In this document: positions 35,162 to 43,386 of the stretch, piece after piece
Position numbering within the stretch: the stretch's first letter is position 1
How the letters are laid out: every line of letters starts with the position of its first letter
Assembly: GCA_020310875.1 (NCBI GenBank)
Contig: CM035431.1
Span: forward strand, 14,524,697 to 14,588,696
Length of the DNA stretch: 64,000 bases
Reading direction: 5' to 3'
DNA from: Ceratopteris richardii
Lineage: Eukaryota; Streptophyta; Polypodiopsida; Polypodiales; Pteridaceae
Program-made: the position numbers and the translations under genes
The notes under the pieces: generated by a model
The model's input: the letters and a program-made list of their open reading frames with translations, nothing else
Databases searched by the model: none
What the model was told of the DNA's origin: nothing

Positions 35162-35775
35162 GAGGGTCTACAACATCATTTACATGGTCTAGATGACTTC
35201 TATACACATAGAGGGCTGTTAGCAAATCTTGGTAAAACCAAGGTTATGATCTTTCATATATCAGTGCAGGTGAGGAGGCAGAGTTCTTTCATATTCGCAG
35301 ATGGATCCATCGAGGTAGTCAGCTCATATCTATATCTAGGTGTGATGTTCATAGCAACCTCCAGGGCTTTCTCCATGTCTCAAGCAGCTCGAGATCGCAT
35401 AACACGAGGATATGCAGCATCAGCTTTGATGGAGAAATAGTGCCACCAGGCCTACTTTCAAGAGCCTCACACAAAGGCGTGGCTCTTCGACACTTTGGTC
35501 ACCCCAGCACTTATGTATGGAGCAGCCATATGGGGGCTAGGATTATCAGCATCAGCATGGAAAATGGTGGAGAGACCACAGGTTCTCATGATTGCTAGAC
35601 AAACCCTTGGTACCCCATGATATCATAAGGGTAGAGCTTGCTGCATCGATGATGCTACTAGAGGCACTCTTCCAAACAATATGCCTATTATACAAGATCC
35701 AGGGCATGGATAGAGAGTGCATCACTTACAGAGCTTTCCAGGCATCACGAGACATGGTATAAGCAGGGGACACCT
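35162..35775 (+). pseudogene. LINE RT C-terminal fragment (left part, split by gypsy2)
   Basis: LANLGKTKVMIF is the conserved RT stretch (L.VN..KTKVM.F) just after the catalytic region. It is followed by SSYLYLGVMF and, in other frames, FDTLVTPALMYGAAIWGL, typical of the RT C-terminal part of non-LTR elements. Frameshifts occur at about 35440 and later. Coding breaks at the CACCT duplication and resumes after gypsy2 at 53015 (PPHGMHKHDIV). Confidence 0.75.
35771..35775. repeat. Gypsy2 target site duplication (CACCT), left copy
   Basis: CACCT immediately precedes the LTR at 35776 and recurs at 53015-53019. Confidence 0.95.
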
Positions 35776-36387
35776 TGTTGGCATACAAGTCAGATGAAGA
35801 GCATATTAGCGCAACGGAGGAGTCATGCACAATACGGCAACAAGGCCCAATCATTTTTTCCCATGGACCATTCACAACTCAAGTGATTTTAATCACTACA
35901 CAAACATTGTAAATTCCGTTTTTGGTAGAATAGACTCCATTTTGTGCAAGCCGAGGAGTCCTCGAGCTTGAGGAGTATTAGAACTAGCTACATACCAATT
36001 TTCATAATTTTTAGACTCTGTTTGAGCCCCCAAATAGGCTCTAGAACCTAATTTTTAACTAGGTCGGACACTAGGTCTGGACAAGACCAAAGCTAGCTAG
36101 AAAACTATAAAAAGAGCTAGAGAGCTCATTTTTGAGGTTAGATTGTTTGTGAATTGAGCTCATGTAAGAGACTTTTTGACTAATGCAAAGAACTCCATTG
36201 TTCCTCTCCTTGTTCTTGCCTTGTGTGCGCGTGTGTGTGTATGTGTGTGCATGCTTGTGTGCTTCTCACTCACACACTTGTGCCTTCACTTGCTCATAGT
36301 CTTCATACTAGTCCTCACGTCTCCACGGATTGACAATTATGAGGTGAATCTTCTCACGTTGGTACTCACCATTGTGCTAGAGTGACA
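35776..36387 (+). repeat. Gypsy2 5' LTR
   Basis: Begins TGTTGGCATACAAG and ends GTGCTAGAGTGACA. Differences from the 3' LTR seen by eye: G35918 versus A52545, and T36065 versus C52692. A GT-rich tract lies at about 36228-36262. Confidence 0.97.
36105..36114 (+). promoter_or_regulatory. TATA box in gypsy2 5' LTR
   Basis: CTATAAAAAG within the LTR, the best core-promoter match; it would start the genomic RNA a few tens of bases downstream. The same box is in the 3' LTR at about 52732-52741. Confidence 0.6.
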
Positions 36388-36394
36388 CCAAATT

Positions 36395-36412
36395 TGGCGC
36401 CGTTGCCGGGGA
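36395..36412 (+). other. Gypsy2 primer-binding site (Asp tRNA)
   Basis: TGGCGCCGTTGCCGGGGA is the exact complement expected for the 3' 18 bases of plant Asp tRNA as I know it, eight bases after the LTR. This PBS is typical of Athila-like plant gypsy elements. Confidence 0.9.
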
Positions 36413-36778
36413 GAGAGCTTCGAGGACGAGCGTGTGATGGTAAGACGTCGAGTTGAGACATTGGAGTTATAAGGTAATATCCTTCCTTCTCTTTATTTTT
36501 CTTCATTTTTTCCTTACTTTCGCATCACCATCATCACCATCATCATCCCCACCATCTCTCACCTCCATCTCCATCTCCACCAAAATTTCAGTTTTTTGGT
36601 CATATTACACTCCCCACCTCATTTCCCTCATTTCATTGTGAGAGAGAGCGAGAGAGAGCTTGCATGCTAGCTGTTTTTGGTGTGTTTTTGAGCTTTTGTT
36701 GCAGGAACTTGCTGTACCACCTCCTCCAGCAGTGTGCGCAGGTACGACAGACTCTGCACAGGTCCCAGGACCACGACC

Positions 36779-36800
36779 TCTGTCTGTCGCGACAGACAGA
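36779..36800. repeat. Perfect 22-bp palindrome centred on TCGCGA
   Basis: The left half TCTGTCTGTCG is the exact reverse complement of the right half CGACAGACAGA. It is the same core as the array that starts about 100 bases downstream and may be its founder. Confidence 0.95.
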
Positions 36801-36896
36801 AAAACTTAAAATTTTGTGAATGCATGTTTGGCACGGTAACCTACACCATTAGGGCACTCTAAATCACTAGAAGTTTCTCAAAAATTTGTGTTTTTT

Positions 36897-37392
36897 CAGT
36901 CTATCGCGACAGACACCGTCTATCGCGACAGACACTGTCTATCGCGATAGACACCATCTATCGCGACAGACAGAGACCCACGACAGACAGCGTCTATCGC
37001 GACAGACACCGTCTATCGCGACATACCAAATCACGACAGACGACAGACAGCGTCTATCGCGACAGACACCGTCTATCGCGACAGACCAAAATTCCACGAC
37101 AGACACTGTCTATCGCGACAGACACCGTCTATCGCGACAGACAGAGACCCAGGACAGACAGCGTCTATCGCGACAGACATCGTCTATCGCGACAGACACC
37201 GTCTATCGCGACAGACAGAGACCCACGACAGACAGCGTCTATCGCGACAGACACCGTCTATCGCGACAGACCAAATCACGACAGACGACAGACAGCGTCT
37301 ATCGCGATAGACCACAATTTCGCGACAGACACCGTCTATCGCGACAGACACCGTCTATCGCGACAGACACCGTCTATCGCGACAGACAGACA
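36897..37392. repeat. Array of near-palindromic TCGCGA units
   Basis: About 20 copies of TCGCGA lie in 0.5 kb, mostly in a 19-bp unit (GTCTATCGCGACAGACACC). Each core GTCTATCGCGACAGAC pairs with itself apart from one A/G position. Longer blocks with CAGAGACCCACGACAGACAGCG recur (about 36970, 37140, 37217) and show higher-order duplication. All three forward frames are largely free of stops because of the unit. Confidence 0.95.
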
Positions 37393-38281
37393 TTTTCGGC
37401 AAAAAATTAAGGGGTAAATTTTTTGGAAATTTAGGCTAAATTTTGGGCATATTTGCACTCTCAACTACTCCTACACTTACATAGGCCTTAGAAAAATGCA
37501 TTAAAACCCCTGAAAGGTTCTGTTCGTCTAGTTAACCCCCTAAACCCTGAACGGTCATAACTTTTTCATACGAAATCCATTTTTTGAGCTCTAGGGCTTG
37601 TCGGAAAGCTCTTGGCATATACTACGCGCCCTCAACTGGTTTTTATAAGAATAATGCGTTGCTTTTCAGATAGGATATTTGGAAGTTGGCACACTGAGGG
37701 GTAGGAACACCAAGGGAGCCCTAGAGGAAATTTCTAGCAATACAAAAGGGGGAACAAGGGTCATTAAAAAAGTGTCTGAAATAAATTGTCTGTCAATTGA
37801 AAGGTCAACTAGGAGCTAATCTTGGGACTGATGCAGGTTTATTGAGAAGCAATTGAGAGCGTCCAAGCAAGGGTTTTGCGCAAGCTTGAGAATCAATTTC
37901 TCGAGCACTAAAGAGCAAGGATCAGCAAGAAAGGTCGGAATACTCTCAACTCCCCTTCGTCAATTCCTAGCATAGGCTAAGAACGATTAGCAGTTGGAGT
38001 AAGTCAGGGCGATGATAGGCAATTATCAAGTTGAAGCACACCTAAACTTTCAAGTCAAGCTAAGGACATAATCTTTGTACTGTCGAGAACTTTAAAGGAA
38101 AAGAACTTAACGTGGAACGAACAACTGTAAGTGCGAAATTACACTCAAATATACCTTACGACGTGATATCAGACAAGAATTTTTACAACGGGAATCAACT
38201 AAAAAGAATCGAGTAACTGATACAAAGGACTCTGCAACGAGGTTGTACTTGGGCAAAGAATTGGGCTACTTAGATAGACAT

Positions 38282-39907
38282 ATGAACCTTAGATCAGGAC
38301 GACATCTAGTAAGGGAGAGACAAAGCCTTAGATCTTCAGAGGCTAGTGTTAACCACACTGCTAGGTCTTGGGCCCAGCAGTTGAGCCACCACTCGTACTA
38401 CCCTAGCTCCGAGACCAGTGAGTCAGAGATGTCTCAAGGCATGGACAGACCTACGGGGAGTTCAGGTGTGCCATACTTGTACAGGGTAGAAGGCCCTTAC
38501 AAAACACAGTTGGAATACCTTAGGAACAACCGATTAGGTGCTAGCATCTATGAGGATGGCCTAGGAAGATCCGTGGTCCAGATTAAAAACCCTGACCAAT
38601 CCATAGGACTAGAGCATCCAGCTGTCAAGTTTGAAAACGGTGCATACCTGGACAAAGAAGGAACCATATACGTAGTCACCAGTCACCCAGATAGGACAGA
38701 TGAATTTGGAAATGTAATCTCAGAAGCGGACTTAGGTGACTTGGAACAAGGAAACATGGGAGTAGAACCTAGAACACCCCGAGGCAAATCGGTTCTTACG
38801 AGAATAATCACACCAAAGTGGATTCCCCAAGATAATAAGAGCATAGATCTCCTTCTGAACCGAGAAACTGAAGAAGCCTTTTGGAGATATAAATCTGGTC
38901 GGCCATTTGATGTAGGAACAATCATGATCTATGAGCTTAAGGATCCGGATAGCCCAGGCAGAGTGACCTACTTAGATCACGCCTCAGAAAGGATCTTCGT
39001 GGTGACAGAAAATGACAGGCATGCTTACACTTGGAAAGGTGAAATCATTTTCCCCCAACCAAGATCACATGTGTCCTACGGTCACCCTGGAGCGGGAACA
39101 TCCCAAGCTCATGGAACTCAAAGAGACAGAAATAGAGATAGGCCAGAAGTAAGTTTTGCCAACTCAGGGGGCAGAGAAAGAACGAGGACGGAAACGAATA
39201 GAGTAGAACCGGAGATACATAGAGCTCACAGGAATCAAAGAAATGCGGATGAGTTCCCTCTACCACGACCTAGAGAACACACCAGGACTTTAAGACCAAC
39301 TCAGCTAGTTAAGTCCATGAAAAATTACTTTGATGGCACAGGAGACCCATACGATCATGTGGCAGAGTTTAGGCAAGTCTTGAGAGCAGAACAAGTGGAG
39401 GATCTATTCACACAATATAATGCCTTTGGTCTAACCCTTAGGAACACAGCCCTTACGTGGTTCCAACCATTGAATGAGAGACAATTTAGGAGCATAGACC
39501 AACTCCTGGAGGCTTTCGTTATTGAAATCTCTAAGAGTGGCATAAGACATAATACCTCCTCATTGATTCACAGCTTCAAGCAAACCCCTCACGAGACTGT
39601 GAGACTTGCAGGACGAAGATTTAGGCAATATCTTGAAAGATGCCCTATTACGGAGCTCCCCACACTAGCTAAGCAAGTGGCTTTATTCTTAGATGGATTG
39701 ATGAGTACAAAGTTAAGATCCTATGTGTACTTGAAGGACCCTAGGACCATAGAAGAGTGTGTACGCATGTGCATTGACATCGAGGATAACCTAGGGGAGG
39801 AATTAGAGCTTTCCAAGATATACAAAGATTCAGATAGTGTCTCTAGCCTCTCTTCCACGCAGTCCACATCAATTGAGGAACTGGCAGAGAAAGAGCTCAG
39901 AAATTAG
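38282..39907 (+). CDS. Gypsy2 gag (capsid part)
   Basis: The ATG at 38282 (MNLRSGRHL) is the first Met of a frame that is also open upstream to a TTG at 38243. About 541 residues. The retrotransposon gag domain lies at about residues 340-500: YFDGTGDPYDHVAEF, TALTWFQPL (from residue 389), SLIHSFKQTPHETVR, LFLDGLMSTKLRS. The N-terminal third is specific to this family. It would form the particle shell. The frame ends at TAG 39905-39907 before any zinc knuckle; the knuckles follow in the -1 frame, so gag as read here lacks nucleocapsid. Confidence 0.93.
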   Translation: MNLRSGRHLVRERQSLRSSEASVNHTARSWAQQLSHHSYYPSSETSESEMSQGMDRPTGSSGVPYLYRVEGPYKTQLEYLRNNRLGASIYEDGLGRSVVQIKNPDQSIGLEHPAVKFENGAYLDKEGTIYVVTSHPDRTDEFGNVISEADLGDLEQGNMGVEPRTPRGKSVLTRIITPKWIPQDNKSIDLLLNRETEEAFWRYKSGRPFDVGTIMIYELKDPDSPGRVTYLDHASERIFVVTENDRHAYTWKGEIIFPQPRSHVSYGHPGAGTSQAHGTQRDRNRDRPEVSFANSGGRERTRTETNRVEPEIHRAHRNQRNADEFPLPRPREHTRTLRPTQLVKSMKNYFDGTGDPYDHVAEFRQVLRAEQVEDLFTQYNAFGLTLRNTALTWFQPLNERQFRSIDQLLEAFVIEISKSGIRHNTSSLIHSFKQTPHETVRLAGRRFRQYLERCPITELPTLAKQVALFLDGLMSTKLRSYVYLKDPRTIEECVRMCIDIEDNLGEELELSKIYKDSDSVSSLSSTQSTSIEELAEKELRN

Positions 39908-41373
39908 GTGTCACTGGTAAACAGATCCCAAGGTTTGCCTCTGTGAAGAGATGCTACACTTGTGGTGGCGACCACATGGCGAATGTATGTCCCATTATGG
40001 CTCAAGCCCAAGTAAATCCTAGTAGCCAGTACTCCACCATAGAACAGAGGTACACCAATCACACCGCACAAGATTGTCCCTACAATAAGCAAACAGTCAG
40101 GCAAACTTACCCTCAACCCTATCCACCGCAGGGAAGATACCAGAACCAGTACCCTCCACAACCATATGGCAGGCCACAGCAACCTTATCAGCAACCATAC
40201 CAAAACCAACAAAGGCCTCAGCCCGTGTTAGTCCAACAACCTCCAGCTCCATCCAACGTGATCCCGGTAAAGTATACAGCTGCAGAAGAAAACCTGAATA
40301 GAGCTATAGTCCCTGTAACACCATTGCTTTCAGAAAGTGACCCCAGTGACCATAGCTTCGACTCTACACATGTTGATAGTCCCCAGGCATACTACATGCA
40401 GTCTCCTGAACATGGTGAGTCTTACTATAGTGAAGAGCCAAATGAACCTAGTTGGGAATCAGATTACACAAATGTCATGTATGCAAACCCCAACCCCAGA
40501 CCCCAACCTAGGCAGGTAAGAACCCCATTCCCTAGAGGACCATGCTACCGATGTCAAGGTGATCATCTCATTCGTGATTGCCCCTTGCCTCCACCTACAC
40601 AACCCCAGTCAGTAACGATCCAAGGTTATTGCCAAGAGTGTGGGAAAGAGCATCTCTTACGAGATTGCCCTAAAAATCCTAATAATATGCCAAAAATCAC
40701 TCCTATAAATGTTATTGGGTTGGTTGTAGACTCCACAGGGAGTGTGACTTCCACTGCGCCAGTGCAAGTGGTCACAAGAGCTCAAGCTTTGCAGCAAAAC
40801 CAAACTGTAGGCCAGGAAAAGAGCCCAGAAGTTAGTGAAACCGAGAGCATGACAAAGAAAAGAACTAGAGCTTGGAGAGATAGTCGTGAAAGAATGAAAA
40901 GGCAATGGGCAAAGAAGATGAGTGAACTAGAGGAAAGTCTACGAGAAACCAAGGCCAAAATCATAGAGATCACATCTCAACCGCACTCTCACACATTCCC
41001 ACCGCTACCATCCCCATCACCCTCCATCCCTCCACCCTCTAACACACCCCACGTAACCCACCCACCACCCCGAGCAGGATCAGTATTAGCTGATCCCACT
41101 CCCGAAGACATAGACATGATGCTTAAAGCATATCAGGCCAGAATCCAAGAAGGGCCAAATGTAACGGATCATGACAAGTGCTACCCTAGAGCTGACCTAG
41201 AGATAGAAAGAACCAAGCTTTGCGCGAAAATGGTCGCATTGGCTCAGACTATGTTTGAAGCCAGTCGCCTTTTCAATTATTCGGGCTCAGCCAAGACACA
41301 ATTACACTTGGATGGACTTCTAGAGAAGTTAGAGGGCATAATTGCCAGATCTGCCAAGGAAGAAAAAAATTAA
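39877..41373 (+). CDS. Gypsy2 nucleocapsid ORF with three zinc knuckles
   Basis: This frame opens after a TGA at 39874-39876 and overlaps the end of gag in the -1 register. The first ATG falls inside the first knuckle, so it needs a frameshift or is a gag continuation broken by an indel. Three CX2CX3HX4C knuckles are present: CYTCGGDHMANVC, CYRCQGDHLIRDC and CQECGKEHLLRDC. Between the first two lies a Pro/Gln/Tyr-rich stretch (about 40090-40260). A basic, helix-forming segment (about 40855-40975) is followed by a Pro-rich linker and a helical C-terminus. The likely role is RNA binding and packaging. Ends TAA 41371-41373, in the same frame as the protease ORF. Confidence 0.88.
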   Translation, partial: GTGRERAQKLGVTGKQIPRFASVKRCYTCGGDHMANVCPIMAQAQVNPSSQYSTIEQRYTNHTAQDCPYNKQTVRQTYPQPYPPQGRYQNQYPPQPYGRPQQPYQQPYQNQQRPQPVLVQQPPAPSNVIPVKYTAAEENLNRAIVPVTPLLSESDPSDHSFDSTHVDSPQAYYMQSPEHGESYYSEEPNEPSWESDYTNVMYANPNPRPQPRQVRTPFPRGPCYRCQGDHLIRDCPLPPPTQPQSVTIQGYCQECGKEHLLRDCPKNPNNMPKITPINVIGLVVDSTGSVTSTAPVQVVTRAQALQQNQTVGQEKSPEVSETESMTKKRTRAWRDSRERMKRQWAKKMSELEESLRETKAKIIEITSQPHSHTFPPLPSPSPSIPPPSNTPHVTHPPPRAGSVLADPTPEDIDMMLKAYQARIQEGPNVTDHDKCYPRADLEIERTKLCAKMVALAQTMFEASRLFNYSGSAKTQLHLDGLLEKLEGIIARSAKEEKN

Positions 41374-41397
41374 GAAAGAGATAAAGCAAGCAAAAAC

Positions 41398-43386
41398 ATG
41401 ACCCATCCCCCACCGGAAGCTTATGTACCCAATTCCACTGAACCAGACAACCCCCCTTCTCTGGAAAGAATGGAGAATCTAATGGCACACTCAGAAAAGG
41501 AACCTTCCCCTCAAAGAAAGGAAAGGGGAAGAGAACGGATAAGCCAGCCTCTTCAGGAAGCCCATGTGCCTCCTCAAGAAGCTTATCTTTCTCCCCAAAA
41601 GGCAGATGAGCCTCCCTCGAAAGCTCACGTACCTCCACAGGTTACCTACATTCCTTCTCAGGGAGCTTATGAGCCTGTTCGGAAAAGTAATAGAATAAGT
41701 AATCCTCCCCAGGAAGCTCGTACTCCAAACATCAATGAGAGCGAGGAAAGAGCCAATGATAGAATAAGCCCTCCTTCCCAAGTTACTTATGTGCCTAATT
41801 CTACGGAGCCAGACACTTCTTCTTCTATGAATCGATTCACACCAGAATTCCTACGAGAGATTCAAGAAGACAAATGGGCTAAAGAAAGCGAAGTGCCTCC
41901 TCCCATTGAACTTGTGGATGATGCACATGACCAATTCCCACAAGACATCCCATCCATTTATGGGGAGCAGGAGAGCACCCAATCTCAAGAAAGATTAGAC
42001 TTCGAATCTAATTCTTTACAGGAATTACCCCATTTCACGGGGCCATGGGAAGCCAAGTCTACTTGTATGAGAACCCCCACGATCATGGTAAGAAATGAAG
42101 ATTCAGTCATACCTAGGAACACAGAGGTAGTGAAAAATACTAAAGTGCAGTGCAATCTCAAGTTAGAAGAGCTACTCAAGGTTAGACCTGAATCATGGAA
42201 ACATGTAGCCAAACAAGTACCAGAGATAGCAAAACCTCGTTCCCAGGCAGGATCACATAGGACAGTGCCAGAAATACCCTTGGATAAGATAGGAGATATG
42301 TGTGAAGGAGAAGAAGGGAACACCTATCTTCCCATTACCTACCAGGAGTACACCACCAAGGCAATTTTGGACTCAGGTGCAGGAGTTGCAATTGCCACCA
42401 CTTCCCTATGGAAGCGTTGGGGCAAGCCAGCACTCAGGCCAACGAGAATGAAACTGCAGATGGCCGATGGTCACACAGAGAGACCCCTAGGATTGCTAGA
42501 AGGAATAACTCTCACCACCTGTGGTGTCGAGTTCGAACATACCTTTGCTATATGTGACTTTAGCAAAAATCATGCCTATGAGATGATCTTGGGACGACCT
42601 TTTATGCGACAGTTGCAAGTGGTACAGGATTGGGGAACCAATTCTTTGTACGTGCAGCACTTAGGTGTTACAACCAAAGTCAATCTCAAGGATTACTCTC
42701 ATAGAGATGTTCCCCCTATCCAATGGAATCCCATCCACAGAGCCAAGGATGATACGGAATCTGTGCATTCCATGGGATCAGGATCCTCATGGATGCATGA
42801 AGACACCCACTTATGGATGTGCAAAGTAGCAGTAGAAGAAGAGAAGAGAGAGAAGGCCAGAGAGATAGGTGCAAACGAAACACATAGACCCATTCAAGAC
42901 CCAGCCTATGCACCTGTAGTCTTTCCTGACGAAGAATTCGAACCCCACGGCTGGGCAGAAATCCTAGCAACAATGGATGTAGCCATCAATGAGGAACAAT
43001 GGACACCTCACTGTGATGAGGATGGCTATGACATTTCAGTCTTCTCCATAGAGCCAATCATGGGAGAGGCAGTTCTAGAAGAATGCGAACCTACCCCTGA
43101 TGCCTTTGAGGATGCAAGTGACTCCGATCTAGAGTCAATCATCATGGACCCACCATTTGCATCAGATGAAGAATACTTCCATGAAGTAGAATTTCAACCC
43201 CAGAGGCATGGAGAGCTTACAAATGATGTAAGATTAGCCACACATGTGACCCCAAAGGAAGAAGGAAAGAAACGGAAGAAGAGAGAAGTCTCACCAGAAG
43301 AGGAAGAATCTTTGTTTGAGGTCCGAGAAAATTTTAAGAAGTATGAGATAGACGACAGGAGAGTCATAATAAGAATGCCTAAATGA
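41398..43386 (+). CDS. Gypsy2 protease ORF (first retropepsin)
   Basis: ATG at 41398, 24 bases after the previous stop and in the same frame. Residues 1-150 contain repeats of a PPQEAY-like motif. The retropepsin starts at about residue 300: ILDSGAGVAIAT with catalytic Asp 325, and MILGRPF at 396-402, about 74 residues later, the expected spacing. It should cleave the polyprotein as a dimer. The C-terminal 230 residues (THLWMCKV, FEPHGWAEILATMD, acidic then basic tail) are also conserved in gypsy1 but have no role known to me. Ends TGA 43384-43386, directly in frame with pol. Confidence 0.9.
   Translation: MTHPPPEAYVPNSTEPDNPPSLERMENLMAHSEKEPSPQRKERGRERISQPLQEAHVPPQEAYLSPQKADEPPSKAHVPPQVTYIPSQGAYEPVRKSNRISNPPQEARTPNINESEERANDRISPPSQVTYVPNSTEPDTSSSMNRFTPEFLREIQEDKWAKESEVPPPIELVDDAHDQFPQDIPSIYGEQESTQSQERLDFESNSLQELPHFTGPWEAKSTCMRTPTIMVRNEDSVIPRNTEVVKNTKVQCNLKLEELLKVRPESWKHVAKQVPEIAKPRSQAGSHRTVPEIPLDKIGDMCEGEEGNTYLPITYQEYTTKAILDSGAGVAIATTSLWKRWGKPALRPTRMKLQMADGHTERPLGLLEGITLTTCGVEFEHTFAICDFSKNHAYEMILGRPFMRQLQVVQDWGTNSLYVQHLGVTTKVNLKDYSHRDVPPIQWNPIHRAKDDTESVHSMGSGSSWMHEDTHLWMCKVAVEEEKREKAREIGANETHRPIQDPAYAPVVFPDEEFEPHGWAEILATMDVAINEEQWTPHCDEDGYDISVFSIEPIMGEAVLEECEPTPDAFEDASDSDLESIIMDPPFASDEEYFHEVEFQPQRHGELTNDVRLATHVTPKEEGKKRKKREVSPEEEESLFEVRENFKKYEIDDRRVIIRMPK

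Larger units (their letters stand above)
36413..38281 (+). other. Gypsy2 untranslated leader, about 1.9 kb
   Basis: Between PBS and gag ATG. It contains a CCATCATCACC-type simple stretch (about 36527-36585), an AG-rich tract, a 22-bp perfect palindrome and the TCGCGA array. The open frame 36886-37410 is a by-product of the repeat and has no sensible protein. A leader of this length could hold packaging and dimerisation signals. Confidence 0.8.

Noticed and set aside
34986-35225. Arg/Glu-rich minus-strand ORF
   Set aside because: It is the complement of the CT microsatellite.
36176-36385. 69-codon ORF occurring identically in both gypsy2 LTRs (also 52803-53012)
   Set aside because: It is within the LTR, built on the GT-rich tract, and repeated only because LTRs are identical. 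No domain supports it.
36897-37392. CRISPR array
   Set aside because: The units are contiguous or nearly so, without unique spacers of constant length, and lie in a plant retrotransposon leader.
36886-37410. ORF of 174 codons rich in Arg-Gln-Thr-Asp
   Set aside because: It is read entirely from the TCGCGA repeat array; the 19-bp unit is open in all forward frames, so the frame has no coding meaning.
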